Shown here piece by piece: positions 54,227 through 64,000 of a stretch of 64,000 nucleotides of DNA (positions within the stretch are counted from its first letter, which is position 1; each line of letters starts with the position of its first letter). This stretch comes from Clavelina lepadiformis (lineage: Eukaryota > Chordata > Ascidiacea > Aplousobranchia > Clavelinidae), in NCBI RefSeq assembly GCF_947623445.1, contig NC_135244.1, forward strand, positions 6,572,001 to 6,636,000, written 5' to 3'. Position numbers and translations under genes: made by a program. Under the pieces are notes generated by a model. It was given only the letters and a program-made list of their open reading frames with translations. It did not search any database and was not told where the DNA came from.

Positions 54227-57196
54227 TAGCAATGTTGTGAACTTGGCAGTAACCAGATACAAAGAAAAAATCAAATCTTTTTTAAAAAGCGTTTAATTAG
54301 CGGGCGCGTTTAAAATGAAAAGAAAACAGTGATGGTAACAAGTGTTCATGATTGTGGCAGAGTTGGATCAATTGTAATTTGTAATTGAGCTGAATGTAAT
54401 TAGGCTAATTACATTTTTCATGTAATTGTAATTGTAATTAAAGCATTTTTATTTTGTGTAATTGTAATTTGATAAAATTTTTGCCTAATTACAATTTCAA
54501 TTACATTGTTATTGAGACCTGACAAGCACAACATAAAATAGCCTAATTAAGCCTATTTACATATAGGTGTGCTATGCGTGCCTCGTTAACTAGATAATTC
54601 AGCCATGCTAAACTGTTTCCCATACTTCAGCAGCAACAGAAAACTCAGTAAATTACAATATAGTCTAAATCTTAATATTTCAAAAATGGATGAACAGCAA
54701 ATAAACTCTTCCGAAACCTGTGCTGAACCATTTCCTACACCACTGTCAGAGTTTTTTAAATCTTTGACCAGTACTGAGGCTTGCTGCAACATTGTGGTAC
54801 AAGTCAAGTCACCTCACTAACAACACAAGTCCAAGCCAAGTCGAGCAATTTGAATTATGTTCCAAATCAAGTCGAGTAAGTCACGTTCACCGAGTTAAGT
54901 CCAAGTCCATGTACCAACTACCAAGTCACAATTTACGATTTATTTTTTGCCATACGTAGAAACTAAGATACTCTGCAGCTTCTTAAATACTCGTAATTTA
55001 ATTATAAACATAGTCTAAAACATTTAATTTCATTCATTTCTGACCCTTTTGCACATACCATACAGATTGTGTTGTATAATGGTTGTTTAACAAACATAAA
55101 AAACAATTTTGTAAAAGCTAGAATTAACTTGGATTGTGATAAGAGTCAAGTCAACCGAAATTCTTACGTTCACAACTTCACACAAGCCAAGTCAGATTTT
55201 AAAAAAAATCGGAATCTTAAGAAAACAGACTTAAGTCAAGTCAATAACGGTATTCCATTAAATATAATGCGAATTATCTAAATTACAAGTTTGTGATATA
55301 GAAAGCAAAATCCCGATCACTTGCTGTAAATTCCGCCAAAATATAAATGCATAGAACGAGCAAAATTTTCATGTCTATGGTTTATGGACCATATGTCGCC
55401 ATGTCGGCAGTTGTTGATAACATGCAATCCAACCCCTTCAAAATGAATTAGTAAGTTATTGACCAAGATTACCTTGATTTTACTCAAGCAGGTTGGTAGA
55501 CATTATTGCCCTTTCCCATATTTGATCATGTTCGGCTGTAGTCGGTAAAACTGATAAATTTATTTGAATTAGAAGAACTGTTCATTTCAAAAACGATAGA
55601 TGACGTAAATGTTATGTCACAATGACTGAAACGACTTATCACATGTGCGATATTTACAGAAAATTTATTATCAGCAATTAACACCATGCCTGCTGAAACT
55701 AATTTCTTGAAAAGCACGCGGTCACAACTGAAGTAAACGTATTGTAGTAACTGCTGTGTTCCTCCCACAGTGAGTGTTAGACACGTGTTATAAACTTATA
55801 ACACGAAACATCTGCTAAATGCGGTGTAATTTTATTGGCCTTTTATGGTAACTTGCCACTGTTAACTGCTATTAACGGAACATTTATGTTTTCATGCACT
55901 TTCTTTTATTGCGCTGTCTTTGAGGCGTTGACAAAGTCACTTAGATAGCTTTGAAAGAAAAGGATACCTTGAATTACGCGAAACTGCAACCACTTTGATA
56001 ACTACCGTTATACTGTAGTGATAATCCAATTTTATGTAAACTATTTTAATTACAAGTAATCACAGAACTATTAGAGCTTACTAATTATTCCCCCAATATT
56101 TGGTGGTTGTGGGCAAATAAACAAAGAAACGCGGTACGTCTTTGCTTCGGTTCATAACAATCAAAACATTCACGCCTTGCTCGCAATACTTGCAAGTTCG
56201 GTGTGGGCTGCATAGAACGAGTGATGCGCTGCCCTAGAAATCTTGCGCAGTTTACTGGTTGTGCCTGAAAATAACGGAACTGGACTGTGGTGATTACGGG
56301 CAATGACGGTATCATACTGCACAATGGCGGTCACTTAGCAGGAAAATCAAAAAACACAAATGGGATATTTACAAGGGAGCGTAACGTGAAGGATATCAAA
56401 CATCATCAGCTGTCAAATAAACCAATAACGTGATGTAGTGAAAATGTTATAGATAAGTAAATGTACAAACAAATAAACACAGACCAAGCGAAGGGGAAAC
56501 ATCATATAACAATGAAAAAGAGTAGTTTTTACCAAAGTTTTAAAATATCCCGTCCAAACTCAATGATAGCATACGTATACAGTACTTTAATTATAGCCTT
56601 TTCCGGGACCAGTTAAACTACTTTGAGTTACCGGTATCCAAAATTTTGCGTTAAGCGAAGCTAAGCTAAGCGATATAGCATTCATTATAATCGTTTTTCT
56701 TAACATTTCTATAAGTCTCAGATAACTTGGACATAGCTCATCATGAATTTAAATTTTATGTTTTCATTTCAAAGCAAGAGTCTATCTCCAACATTTCCAC
56801 ACGGACACGACGTACGTGAATACCGATCACATACTTTATTGAATTAACTTCAAAAGAAACTGTGTTGAGAAATTGACATCAGATACAACCAAGTTCGTCA
56901 ATATAGCCTATATAAAAATAACAGAACTTACACAATTAGAAATCTCACGATTTGTGCATTTATGTACAAAAAGCAGCTGCTAAAACACGTCAAAAACTTT
57001 TCTAAAGGCAGCATGACCAAGAAATAATAACTCATAAAAATTCAATTTTGTTTTTACATATTTCATGTTTTTTTTATAAACTTAGCTGATTTCACATTGT
57101 ATTTTCAGTTACTTATAATAACATCAGGATGTTGCAATGAGGACAGCCGAATAAACATTAAAATACCACAAATAAAACTCGTTTTGTAACAACCAC
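54227..57196. other. Unit 1 spacer: repeats, no recognised gene
   Basis: It starts with a TAATTGTAATTGTAATT-rich stretch (54358 to about 54520), followed by AAGTCAAGTC-rich words (54800-54930 and 55140-55240), both typical of hAT MITEs, apparently nested. Overlapping frames on both strands at 54586-54820, and frames at 55526-55768 and 56085-56324 (minus), have no known domain. They are conserved between units only because the units are near-identical. Confidence 0.55.
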
Positions 57197-57796
57197 TTAG
57201 TCCATTTTGTCTGCTGCTTCTGCTTCATCTTTCTTATCGCTGATTAGGTCATTGTTTATTGTTGAGGAACTTTCCGCTTTATCCTCTCTCCGCACAACAA
57301 CTTCTTTTTCTACTTCCTCCGGAGCAGGAAGGGACAAGAAAGGAGCTGAAATCCGGAGCACGCCATTCTCGTTCAAACTTGATGTTACGTCATCAGGTCT
57401 GACATCATCAGGCAAAACGATCGATTGATGATACTGTCGACGAGTGTAGGATTCAAATCCGTCTTTGCCCGATTTTTCCTCATTTTCCGCTTCCACGACC
57501 AGTTTTTGTCCAATCGTTTTTACTTTGACGTCATTTGGTTGAAATCCTTTCAAGTTGAAATCATGTTTGAATATCTTCTTGTCGTCGGAATCTGATGATT
57601 TGTCCTCATTTTTCTTTGCATCACTAGACAACGCCAAGCAAGATCCATTCAGAAAATTCTCAAGTTCCCGAAATGGATTGATTCTTCTTCTCATATGCGG
57701 ATGGAAAAATATCGCTTCAGCACCATCATCTTCAAAAGGATACAAAGGGCGATATCTAGAACATTGCCAAGCTGGGTAGACAATACGAAGTGCCAT
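57197..57796 (-). CDS. Small heat-shock protein (alpha-crystallin/HSP20), copy 1
   Basis: Single exon, 199 residues from ATG 57796. The frame extends 14 codons upstream, but only to a GTG and across a TATA box, so that start is rejected. The N-terminal region (1 to about 72) includes RINPFRELENFL and an acidic linker. Residues about 74-157 form the alpha-crystallin domain with FKHDFNLKGFQPNDVKVK, YHQSIVLPDDV and the hallmark LNENGVLRISAP. The tail is charged (Glu, Lys, Asp). Such proteins form oligomers that hold unfolding clients without ATP. The coding sequence is identical to the copy 4,228 bases on. Absence of introns is usual for heat-inducible genes. No perfect heat-shock element was found in the 88 bases before the unit junction. 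Confidence 0.92.
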   Translation of the reverse strand: MALRIVYPAWQCSRYRPLYPFEDDGAEAIFFHPHMRRRINPFRELENFLNGSCLALSSDAKKNEDKSSDSDDKKIFKHDFNLKGFQPNDVKVKTIGQKLVVEAENEEKSGKDGFESYTRRQYHQSIVLPDDVRPDDVTSSLNENGVLRISAPFLSLPAPEEVEKEVVVRREDKAESSSTINNDLISDKKDEAEAADKMD

Positions 57797-57822
57797 TTCT
57801 TCTTTTCTGTCCAAAATATTGA

Positions 57823-57831
57823 TCTTTATAT
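57823..57831 (-). promoter_or_regulatory. TATA box of sHSP copy 1
   Basis: The minus strand reads TATATAAAG, its first base 35 bases before the ATG. Standard spacing would leave only a few bases of 5' untranslated sequence. Confidence 0.6.
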
Positions 57832-57883
57832 AGTTCACTTAAGCAAGCTTTCGCTCTGAAGCTGAATATTGTTCGTTTTTGAA

Positions 57884-58454
57884 CATATGATCGGTGAACC
57901 TTGTGACCTTTGGGAATGGTTTGACGTCATACATTCCTTTGATATGGATTTCCCAAACATTCCTTATCTAATTGACGGCGATCTATGAAGTTGACCGAAA
58001 TGTAAGCGATCATGACGTAGGCTACATCTCAAGAAAATGCTCTGTCCTGAGAGCGAAGTCGAGACACACAAGTGTGACATGGTGGAAGAAGCAATCCGTG
58101 AGTTAGTATACCCTTCCTTCGTTTGGCTTACATTTTCGACAATTTTGAAGTGGTTAAAAGGAAATATTTTATAGAGACCTTTGCACCGAAAATGGGCTTT
58201 TTTAAGAAATTTTGGAAAAAACGACGTGGTTGATAAAGGATAAGTTGACATACGTTGATTTTGAGTTTTGTGAAGGACTCGGTGCAATTTAGGTGATGGA
58301 ACCACACGGCCTGGAGAAATTTCCAAACTTCTGGGGCTACAAGGATCGGCTTTTTTCTTTAGGGAAAATTGCTACCTACAGGAATTCGGATCGATTCAGT
58401 AAATGGCCTCTGCATGGAAAGTTTGTCCGTTGGGGAGGAAAAGAAGAAAACTAA
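57884..58454 (+). pseudogene. Mu-class GST pseudogene, 5'-truncated copy 2
   Basis: It starts in the middle of the GST homology, lacking the N-terminal strand and helix seen at 53553-53648. A 7-bp deletion relative to copy 1, after CTCAAGAAAAT, destroys the YISRKFDLL stretch. The rest is as in copy 1. Its left edge abuts the sHSP copy 1 promoter. Confidence 0.85.
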
Positions 58455-61424
58455 TAGCAATGTTGTGAACTTGGCAGTAACCAGATACAAAGAAAAAATC
58501 AAATCTTTTTTAAAAAGCGTTTAATTAGCGGGCGCGTTTAAAATGAAAAGAAAACAGTGATGGTAACAAGTGTTCATGATTGTGGCAGAGTTGGATCAAT
58601 TGTAATTTGTAATTGAGCTGAATGTAATTAGGCTAATTACATTTTTCATGTAATTGTAATTGTAATTAAAGCATTTTTATTTTGTGTAATTGTAATTTGA
58701 TAAAATTTTTGCCTAATTACAATTTCAATTACATTGTTATTGAGACCTGACAAGCACAACATAAAATAGCCTAATTAAGCCTATTTACATATAGGTGTGC
58801 TATGCGTGCCTCGTTAACTAGATAATTCAGCCATGCTAAACTGTTTCCCATACTTCAGCAGCAACAGAAAACTCAGTAAATTACAATATAGTCTAAATCT
58901 TAATATTTCAAAAATGGATGAACAGCAAATAAACTCTTCCGAAACCTGTGCTGAACCATTTCCTACACCACTGTCAGAGTTTTTTAAATCTTTGACCAGT
59001 ACTGAGGCTTGCTGCAACATTGTGGTACAAGTCAAGTCACCTCACTAACAACACAAGTCCAAGCCAAGTCGAGCAATTTGAATTATGTTCCAAATCAAGT
59101 CGAGTAAGTCACGTTCACCGAGTTAAGTCCAAGTCCATGTACCAACTACCAAGTCACAATTTACGATTTATTTTTTGCCATACGTAGAAACTAAGATACT
59201 CTGCAGCTTCTTAAATACTCGTAATTTAATTATAAACATAGTCTAAAACATTTAATTTCATTCATTTCTGACCCTTTTGCACATACCATACAGATTGTGT
59301 TGTATAATGGTTGTTTAACAAACATAAAAAACAATTTTGTAAAAGCTAGAATTAACTTGGATTGTGATAAGAGTCAAGTCAACCGAAATTCTTACGTTCA
59401 CAACTTCACACAAGCCAAGTCAGATTTAAAAAAAAATCGGAATCTTAAGAAAACAGACTTAAGTCAAGTCAATAACGGTATTCCATTAAATATAATGCGA
59501 ATTATCTAAATTACAAGTTTGTGATATAGAAAGCAAAATCCCGATCACTTGCTGTAAATTCCGCCAAAATATAAATGCATAGAACGAGCAAAATTTTCAT
59601 GTCTATGGTTTATGGACCATATGTCGCCATGTCGGCAGTTGTTGATAACATGCAATCCAACCCCTTCAAAATGAATTAGTAAGTTATTGACCAAGATTAC
59701 CTTGATTTTACTCAAGCAGGTTGGTAGACATTATTGCCCTTTCCCATATTTGATCATGTTCGGCTGTAGTCGGTAAAACTGATAAATTTATTTGAATTAG
59801 AAGAACTGTTCATTTCAAAAACGATAGATGACGTAAATGTTATGTCACAATGACTGAAACGACTTATCACATGTGCGATATTTACAGAAAATTTATTATC
59901 AGCAATTAACACCATGCCTGCTGAAACTAATTTCTTGAAAAGCACGCGGTCACAACTGAAGTAAACGTATTGTAGTAACTGCTGTGTTCCTCCCACAGTG
60001 AGTGTTAGACACGTGTTATAAACTTATAACACGAAACATCTGCTAAATGCGGTGTAATTTTATTGGCCTTTTATGGTAACTTGCCACTGTTAACTGCTAT
60101 TAACGGAACATTTATGTTTTCATGCACTTTCTTTTATTGCGCTGTCTTTGAGGCGTTGACAAAGTCACTTAGATAGCTTTGAAAGAAAAGGATACCTTGA
60201 ATTACGCGAAACTGCAACCACTTTGATAACTACCGTTATACTGTAGTGATAATCCAATTTTATGTAAACTATTTTAATTACAAGTAATCACAGAACTATT
60301 AGAGCTTACTAATTATTCCCCCAATATTTGGTGGTTGTGGGCAAATAAACAAAGAAACGCGGTACGTCTTTGCTTCGGTTCATAACAATCAAAACATTCA
60401 CGCCTTGCTCGCAATACTTGCAAGTTCGGTGTGGGCTGCATAGAACGAGTGATGCGCTGCCCTAGAAATCTTGCGCAGTTTACTGGTTGTGCCTGAAAAT
60501 AACGGAACTGGACTGTGGTGATTACGGGCAATGACGGTATCATACTGCACAATGGCGGTCACTTAGCAGGAAAATCAAAAAACACAAATGGGATATTTAC
60601 AAGGGAGCGTAACGTGAAGGATATCAAACATCATCAGCTGTCAAATAAACCAATAACGTGATGTAGTGAAAATGTTATAGATAAGTAAATGTACAAACAA
60701 ATAAACACAGACCAAGCGAAGGGGAAACATCATATAACAATGAAAAAGAGTAGTTTTTACCAAAGTTTTAAAATATCCCGTCCAAACTCAATGATAGCAT
60801 ACGTATACAGTACTTTAATTATAGCCTTTTCCGGGACCAGTTAAACTACTTTGAGTTACCGGTATCCAAAATTTTGCGTTAAGCGAAGCTAAGCTAAGCG
60901 ATATAGCATTCATTATAATCGTTTTTCTTAACATTTCTATAAGTCTCAGATAACTTGGACATAGCTCATCATGAATTTAAATTTTATGTTTTCATTTCAA
61001 AGCAAGAGTCTATCTCCAACATTTCCACACGGACACGACGTACGTGAATACCGATCACATACTTTATTGAATTAACTTCAAAAGAAACTGTGTTGAGAAA
61101 TTGACATCAGATACAACCAAGTTCGTCAATATAGCCTATATAAAAATAACAGAACTTACACAATTAGAAATCTCACGATTTGTGCATTTATGTACAAAAA
61201 GCAGCTGCTAAAACACGTCAAAAACTTTTCTAAAGGCAGCATGACCAAGAAATAATAACTCATAAAAATTCAATTTTGTTTTTACATATTTCATGTTTTT
61301 TTTATAAACTTAGCTGATTTCACATTGTATTTTCAGTTACTTATAATAACATCAGGATGTTGCAATGAGGACAGCCGAATAAACATTAAAATACCACAAA
61401 TAAAACTCGTTTTGTAACAACCAC
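58455..61424. other. Unit 2 spacer
   Basis: Same content as the unit 1 spacer: AT-rich hAT-like repeats followed by sequence without a recognised gene. Confidence 0.55.
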
Positions 61425-62024
61425 TTAGTCCATTTTGTCTGCTGCTTCTGCTTCATCTTTCTTATCGCTGATTAGGTCATTGTTTATTGTTGAGGAACTT
61501 TCCGCTTTATCCTCTCTCCGCACAACAACTTCTTTTTCTACTTCCTCCGGAGCAGGAAGGGACAAGAAAGGAGCTGAAATCCGGAGCACGCCATTCTCGT
61601 TCAAACTTGATGTTACGTCATCAGGTCTGACATCATCAGGCAAAACGATCGATTGATGATACTGTCGACGAGTGTAGGATTCAAATCCGTCTTTGCCCGA
61701 TTTTTCCTCATTTTCCGCTTCCACGACCAGTTTTTGTCCAATCGTTTTTACTTTGACGTCATTTGGTTGAAATCCTTTCAAGTTGAAATCATGTTTGAAT
61801 ATCTTCTTGTCGTCGGAATCTGATGATTTGTCCTCATTTTTCTTTGCATCACTAGACAACGCCAAGCAAGATCCATTCAGAAAATTCTCAAGTTCCCGAA
61901 ATGGATTGATTCTTCTTCTCATATGCGGATGGAAAAATATCGCTTCAGCACCATCATCTTCAAAAGGATACAAAGGGCGATATCTAGAACATTGCCAAGC
62001 TGGGTAGACAATACGAAGTGCCAT
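61425..62024 (-). CDS. Small heat-shock protein (alpha-crystallin/HSP20), copy 2
   Basis: Encodes the same 199 residues as the copy at 57197-57796, from ATG 62024, with the same TATA box upstream (62051-62059). The upstream flank beyond 62112 is the truncated GST fragment of unit 3, so copies 1 and 2 have the same local promoter context. Confidence 0.92.
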   Translation of the reverse strand: MALRIVYPAWQCSRYRPLYPFEDDGAEAIFFHPHMRRRINPFRELENFLNGSCLALSSDAKKNEDKSSDSDDKKIFKHDFNLKGFQPNDVKVKTIGQKLVVEAENEEKSGKDGFESYTRRQYHQSIVLPDDVRPDDVTSSLNENGVLRISAPFLSLPAPEEVEKEVVVRREDKAESSSTINNDLISDKKDEAEAADKMD

Positions 62025-62111
62025 TTCTTCTTTTCTGTCCAAAATATTGATCTTTATATAGTTCACTTAAGCAAGCTTTCGCTCTGAAGCTGAATATTGT
62101 TCGTTTTTGAA

Positions 62112-62682
62112 CATATGATCGGTGAACCTTGTGACCTTTGGGAATGGTTTGACGTCATACATTCCTTTGATATGGATTTCCCAAACATTCCTTATCTAAT
62201 TGACGGCGATCTATGAAGTTGACCGAAATGTAAGCGATCATGACGTAGGCTACATCTCAAGAAAATGCTCTGTCCTGAGAGCGAAGTCGAGACACACAAG
62301 TGTGACATGGTGGAAGAAGCAATCCGTGAGTTAGTATACCCTTCCTTCGTTTGGCTTACATTTTCGACAATTTTGAAGTGGTTAAAAGGAAATATTTTAT
62401 AGAGACCTTTGCACCGAAAATGGGCTTTTTTAAGAAATTTTGGAAAAAACGACGTGGTTGATAAAGGATAAGTTGACATACGTTGATTTTGAGTTTTGTG
62501 AAGGACTCGGTGCAATTTAGGTGATGGAACCACACGGCCTGGAGAAATTTCCAAACTTCTGGGGCTACAAGGATCGGCTTTTTTCTTTAGGGAAAATTGC
62601 TACCTACAGGAATTCGGATCGATTCAGTAAATGGCCTCTGCATGGAAAGTTTGTCCGTTGGGGAGGAAAAGAAGAAAACTAA
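62112..62682 (+). pseudogene. Mu-class GST pseudogene, 5'-truncated copy 3
   Basis: Same truncation point and same 7-bp deletion as copy 2, showing that copies 2 and 3 derive from one another or from one template. Confidence 0.85.
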
Positions 62683-64000
62683 TAGCAATGTTGTGAACTT
62701 GGCAGTAACCAGATACAAAGAAAAAATCAAATCTTTTTTAAAAAGCGTTTAATTAGCGGGCGCGTTTAAAATGAAAAGAAAACAGTGATGGTAACAAGTG
62801 TTCATGATTGTGGCAGAGTTGGATCAATTGTAATTTGTAATTGAGCTGAATGTAATTAGGCTAATTACATTTTTCATGTAATTGTAATTGTAATTAAAGC
62901 ATTTTTATTTTGTGTAATTGTAATTTGATAAAATTTTTGCCTAATTACAATTTCAATTACATTGTTATTGAGACCTGACAAGCACAACATAAAATAGCCT
63001 AATTAAGCCTATTTACATATAGGTGTGCTATGCGTGCCTCGTTAACTAGATAATTCAGCCATGCTAAACTGTTTCCCATACTTCAGCAGCAACAGAAAAC
63101 TCAGTAAATTACAATATAGTCTAAATCTTAATATTTCAAAAATGGATGAACAGCAAATAAACTCTTCCGAAACCTGTGCTGAACCATTTCCTACACCACT
63201 GTCAGAGTTTTTTAAATCTTTGACCAGTACTGAGGCTTGCTGCAACATTGTGGTACAAGTCAAGTCACCTCACTAACAACACAAGTCCAAGCCAAGTCGA
63301 GCAATTTGAATTATGTTCCAAATCAAGTCGAGTAAGTCACGTTCACCGAGTTAAGTCCAAGTCCATGTACCAACTACCAAGTCACAATTTACGATTTATT
63401 TTTTGCCATACGTAGAAACTAAGATACTCTGCAGCTTCTTAAATACTCGTAATTTAATTATAAACATAGTCTAAAACATTTAATTTCATTCATTTCTGAC
63501 CCTTTTGCACATACCATACAGATTGTGTTGTATAATGGTTGTTTAACAAACATAAAAAACAATTTTGTAAAAGCTAGAATTAACTTGGATTGTGATAAGA
63601 GTCAAGTCAACCGAAATTCTTACGTTCACAACTTCACACAAGCCAAGTCAGATTTTAAAAAAAATCGGAATCTTAAGAAAACAGACTTAAGTCAAGTCAA
63701 TAACGGTATTCCATTAAATATAATGCGAATTATCTAAATTACAAGTTTGTGATATAGAAAGCAAAATCCCGATCACTTGCTGTAAATTCCGCCAAAATAT
63801 AAATGCATAGAACGAGCAAAATTTTCATGTCTATGGTTTATGGACCATATGTCGCCATGTCGGCAGTTGTTGATAACATGCAATCCAACCCCTTCAAAAT
63901 GAATTAGTAAGTTATTGACCAAGATTACCTTGATTTTACTCAAGCAGGTTGGTAGACATTATTGCCCTTTCCCATATTTGATCATGTTCGGCTGTAGTCG
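62112..64000. repeat. Tandem array unit 3, cut by the window end
   Basis: First 1,889 bases of a third unit, same phase and orientation, with the 5'-truncated GST pseudogene at 62112-62682. By the unit length, an sHSP gene would be expected beyond the window edge. Confidence 0.93.

Larger units (their letters stand above)
53649..57883. repeat. Tandem array unit 1
   Basis: First copy of the repeated unit. It starts at CATATGATCGGTGAACC within the GST pseudogene and ends just before the same word at 57884. Its first 165 bases differ from the later units by four substitutions and carry 7 extra bases. After that the offset is a constant 4,228. It contains most of the GST pseudogene, AT-rich MITE-like sequence, and one small heat-shock protein gene. 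Confidence 0.95.
57884..62111. repeat. Tandem array unit 2
   Basis: A 4,228-base unit. It matches unit 3 and the body of unit 1 almost base for base. The only difference noticed is A at 59428, where units 1 and 3 have T (55200 and 63656), changing a Phe to a Leu codon in a small ORF of doubtful reality. Confidence 0.95.

Noticed and set aside
54586-54820. ORFs of 71 and 73 codons on opposite strands, repeated in every array unit
   Set aside because: Their conservation is explained by the near-identity of the units. They overlap each other and sit in MITE-like DNA.
56085-56324. 79-codon minus-strand frame in each array unit
   Set aside because: No known domain. Conserved only as part of the recent tandem copies.
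57797-57838. Longer sHSP start giving 14 extra N-terminal residues
   Set aside because: The upstream codon is GTG, not ATG, and the extension is translated straight through a TATA box. The family-like sequence starts at the ATG at 57796.
57832-57900. Heat-shock element upstream of sHSP
   Set aside because: Several TTC and GAA triplets are present (for example in GTTCAAAAACGAAC), but none has the required 5-base phasing.

Overview
This is nuclear DNA from an animal, most likely an ascidian tunicate of the Ciona type. The evidence is AT-rich composition, short GT-AG introns, compact multi-exon genes of chordate type (VCP, a cohesin STAG subunit, Porcupine, eS10, CHCHD1), and intergenic DNA full of small hAT- and pogo-like elements. 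The animal assignment is strong; the tunicate assignment is an inference from overall look. No bacterial features, CRISPR arrays or viral genes were seen.

Layout. 1-3937 (minus): incomplete multi-exon gene with a probable bHLH domain. 3938-11100: no confident gene, several repeats, a long foldback and a hAT element. 11120-11934 (minus): CHCHD1/mS37, 3 exons, flanked by two copies of one hAT family in opposite orientation. 13488-15098 (minus): Porcupine, a single-exon MBOAT acyltransferase. 15447-15920 (minus): ribosomal protein eS10. 16939-18148 and 18512-20578 (minus): two tandem paralogs with the same five-exon structure and a CaRF/ALS2CR8-like domain. 20590-20790 (plus): 66-residue ORF with a PCNA-binding (PIP-box) motif, head-to-head with the upstream paralog. 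23196-28881 (minus): complete VCP/p97, 17 exons, 805 residues. 28882-40738: long gene-poor stretch with several transposon relics. 40739-53014 (plus): complete STAG/SA gene, 27 exons to a 1602-residue form, plus two downstream exons that give an in-frame alternative C-terminus of about 1226 residues. 53553-64000: a mu-class GST pseudogene leads into a near-perfect head-to-tail array of a 4,228-bp unit. Each unit holds a degenerate GST fragment and one small heat-shock protein gene. Two complete sHSP copies lie in the window and the third unit runs off the end.

The genes are mostly unrelated housekeeping or signalling genes: proteostasis (VCP, sHSP), translation (eS10 in the cytosol, mS37 in mitochondria), Wnt lipidation (Porcupine) and chromosome cohesion (STAG). 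The points most worth following are the sHSP array with its breakpoint inside a GST pseudogene, the alternative STAG tail, the CaRF-like pair with its head-to-head PIP-box ORF, and the well-preserved non-autonomous elements whose target-site duplications can be read directly.
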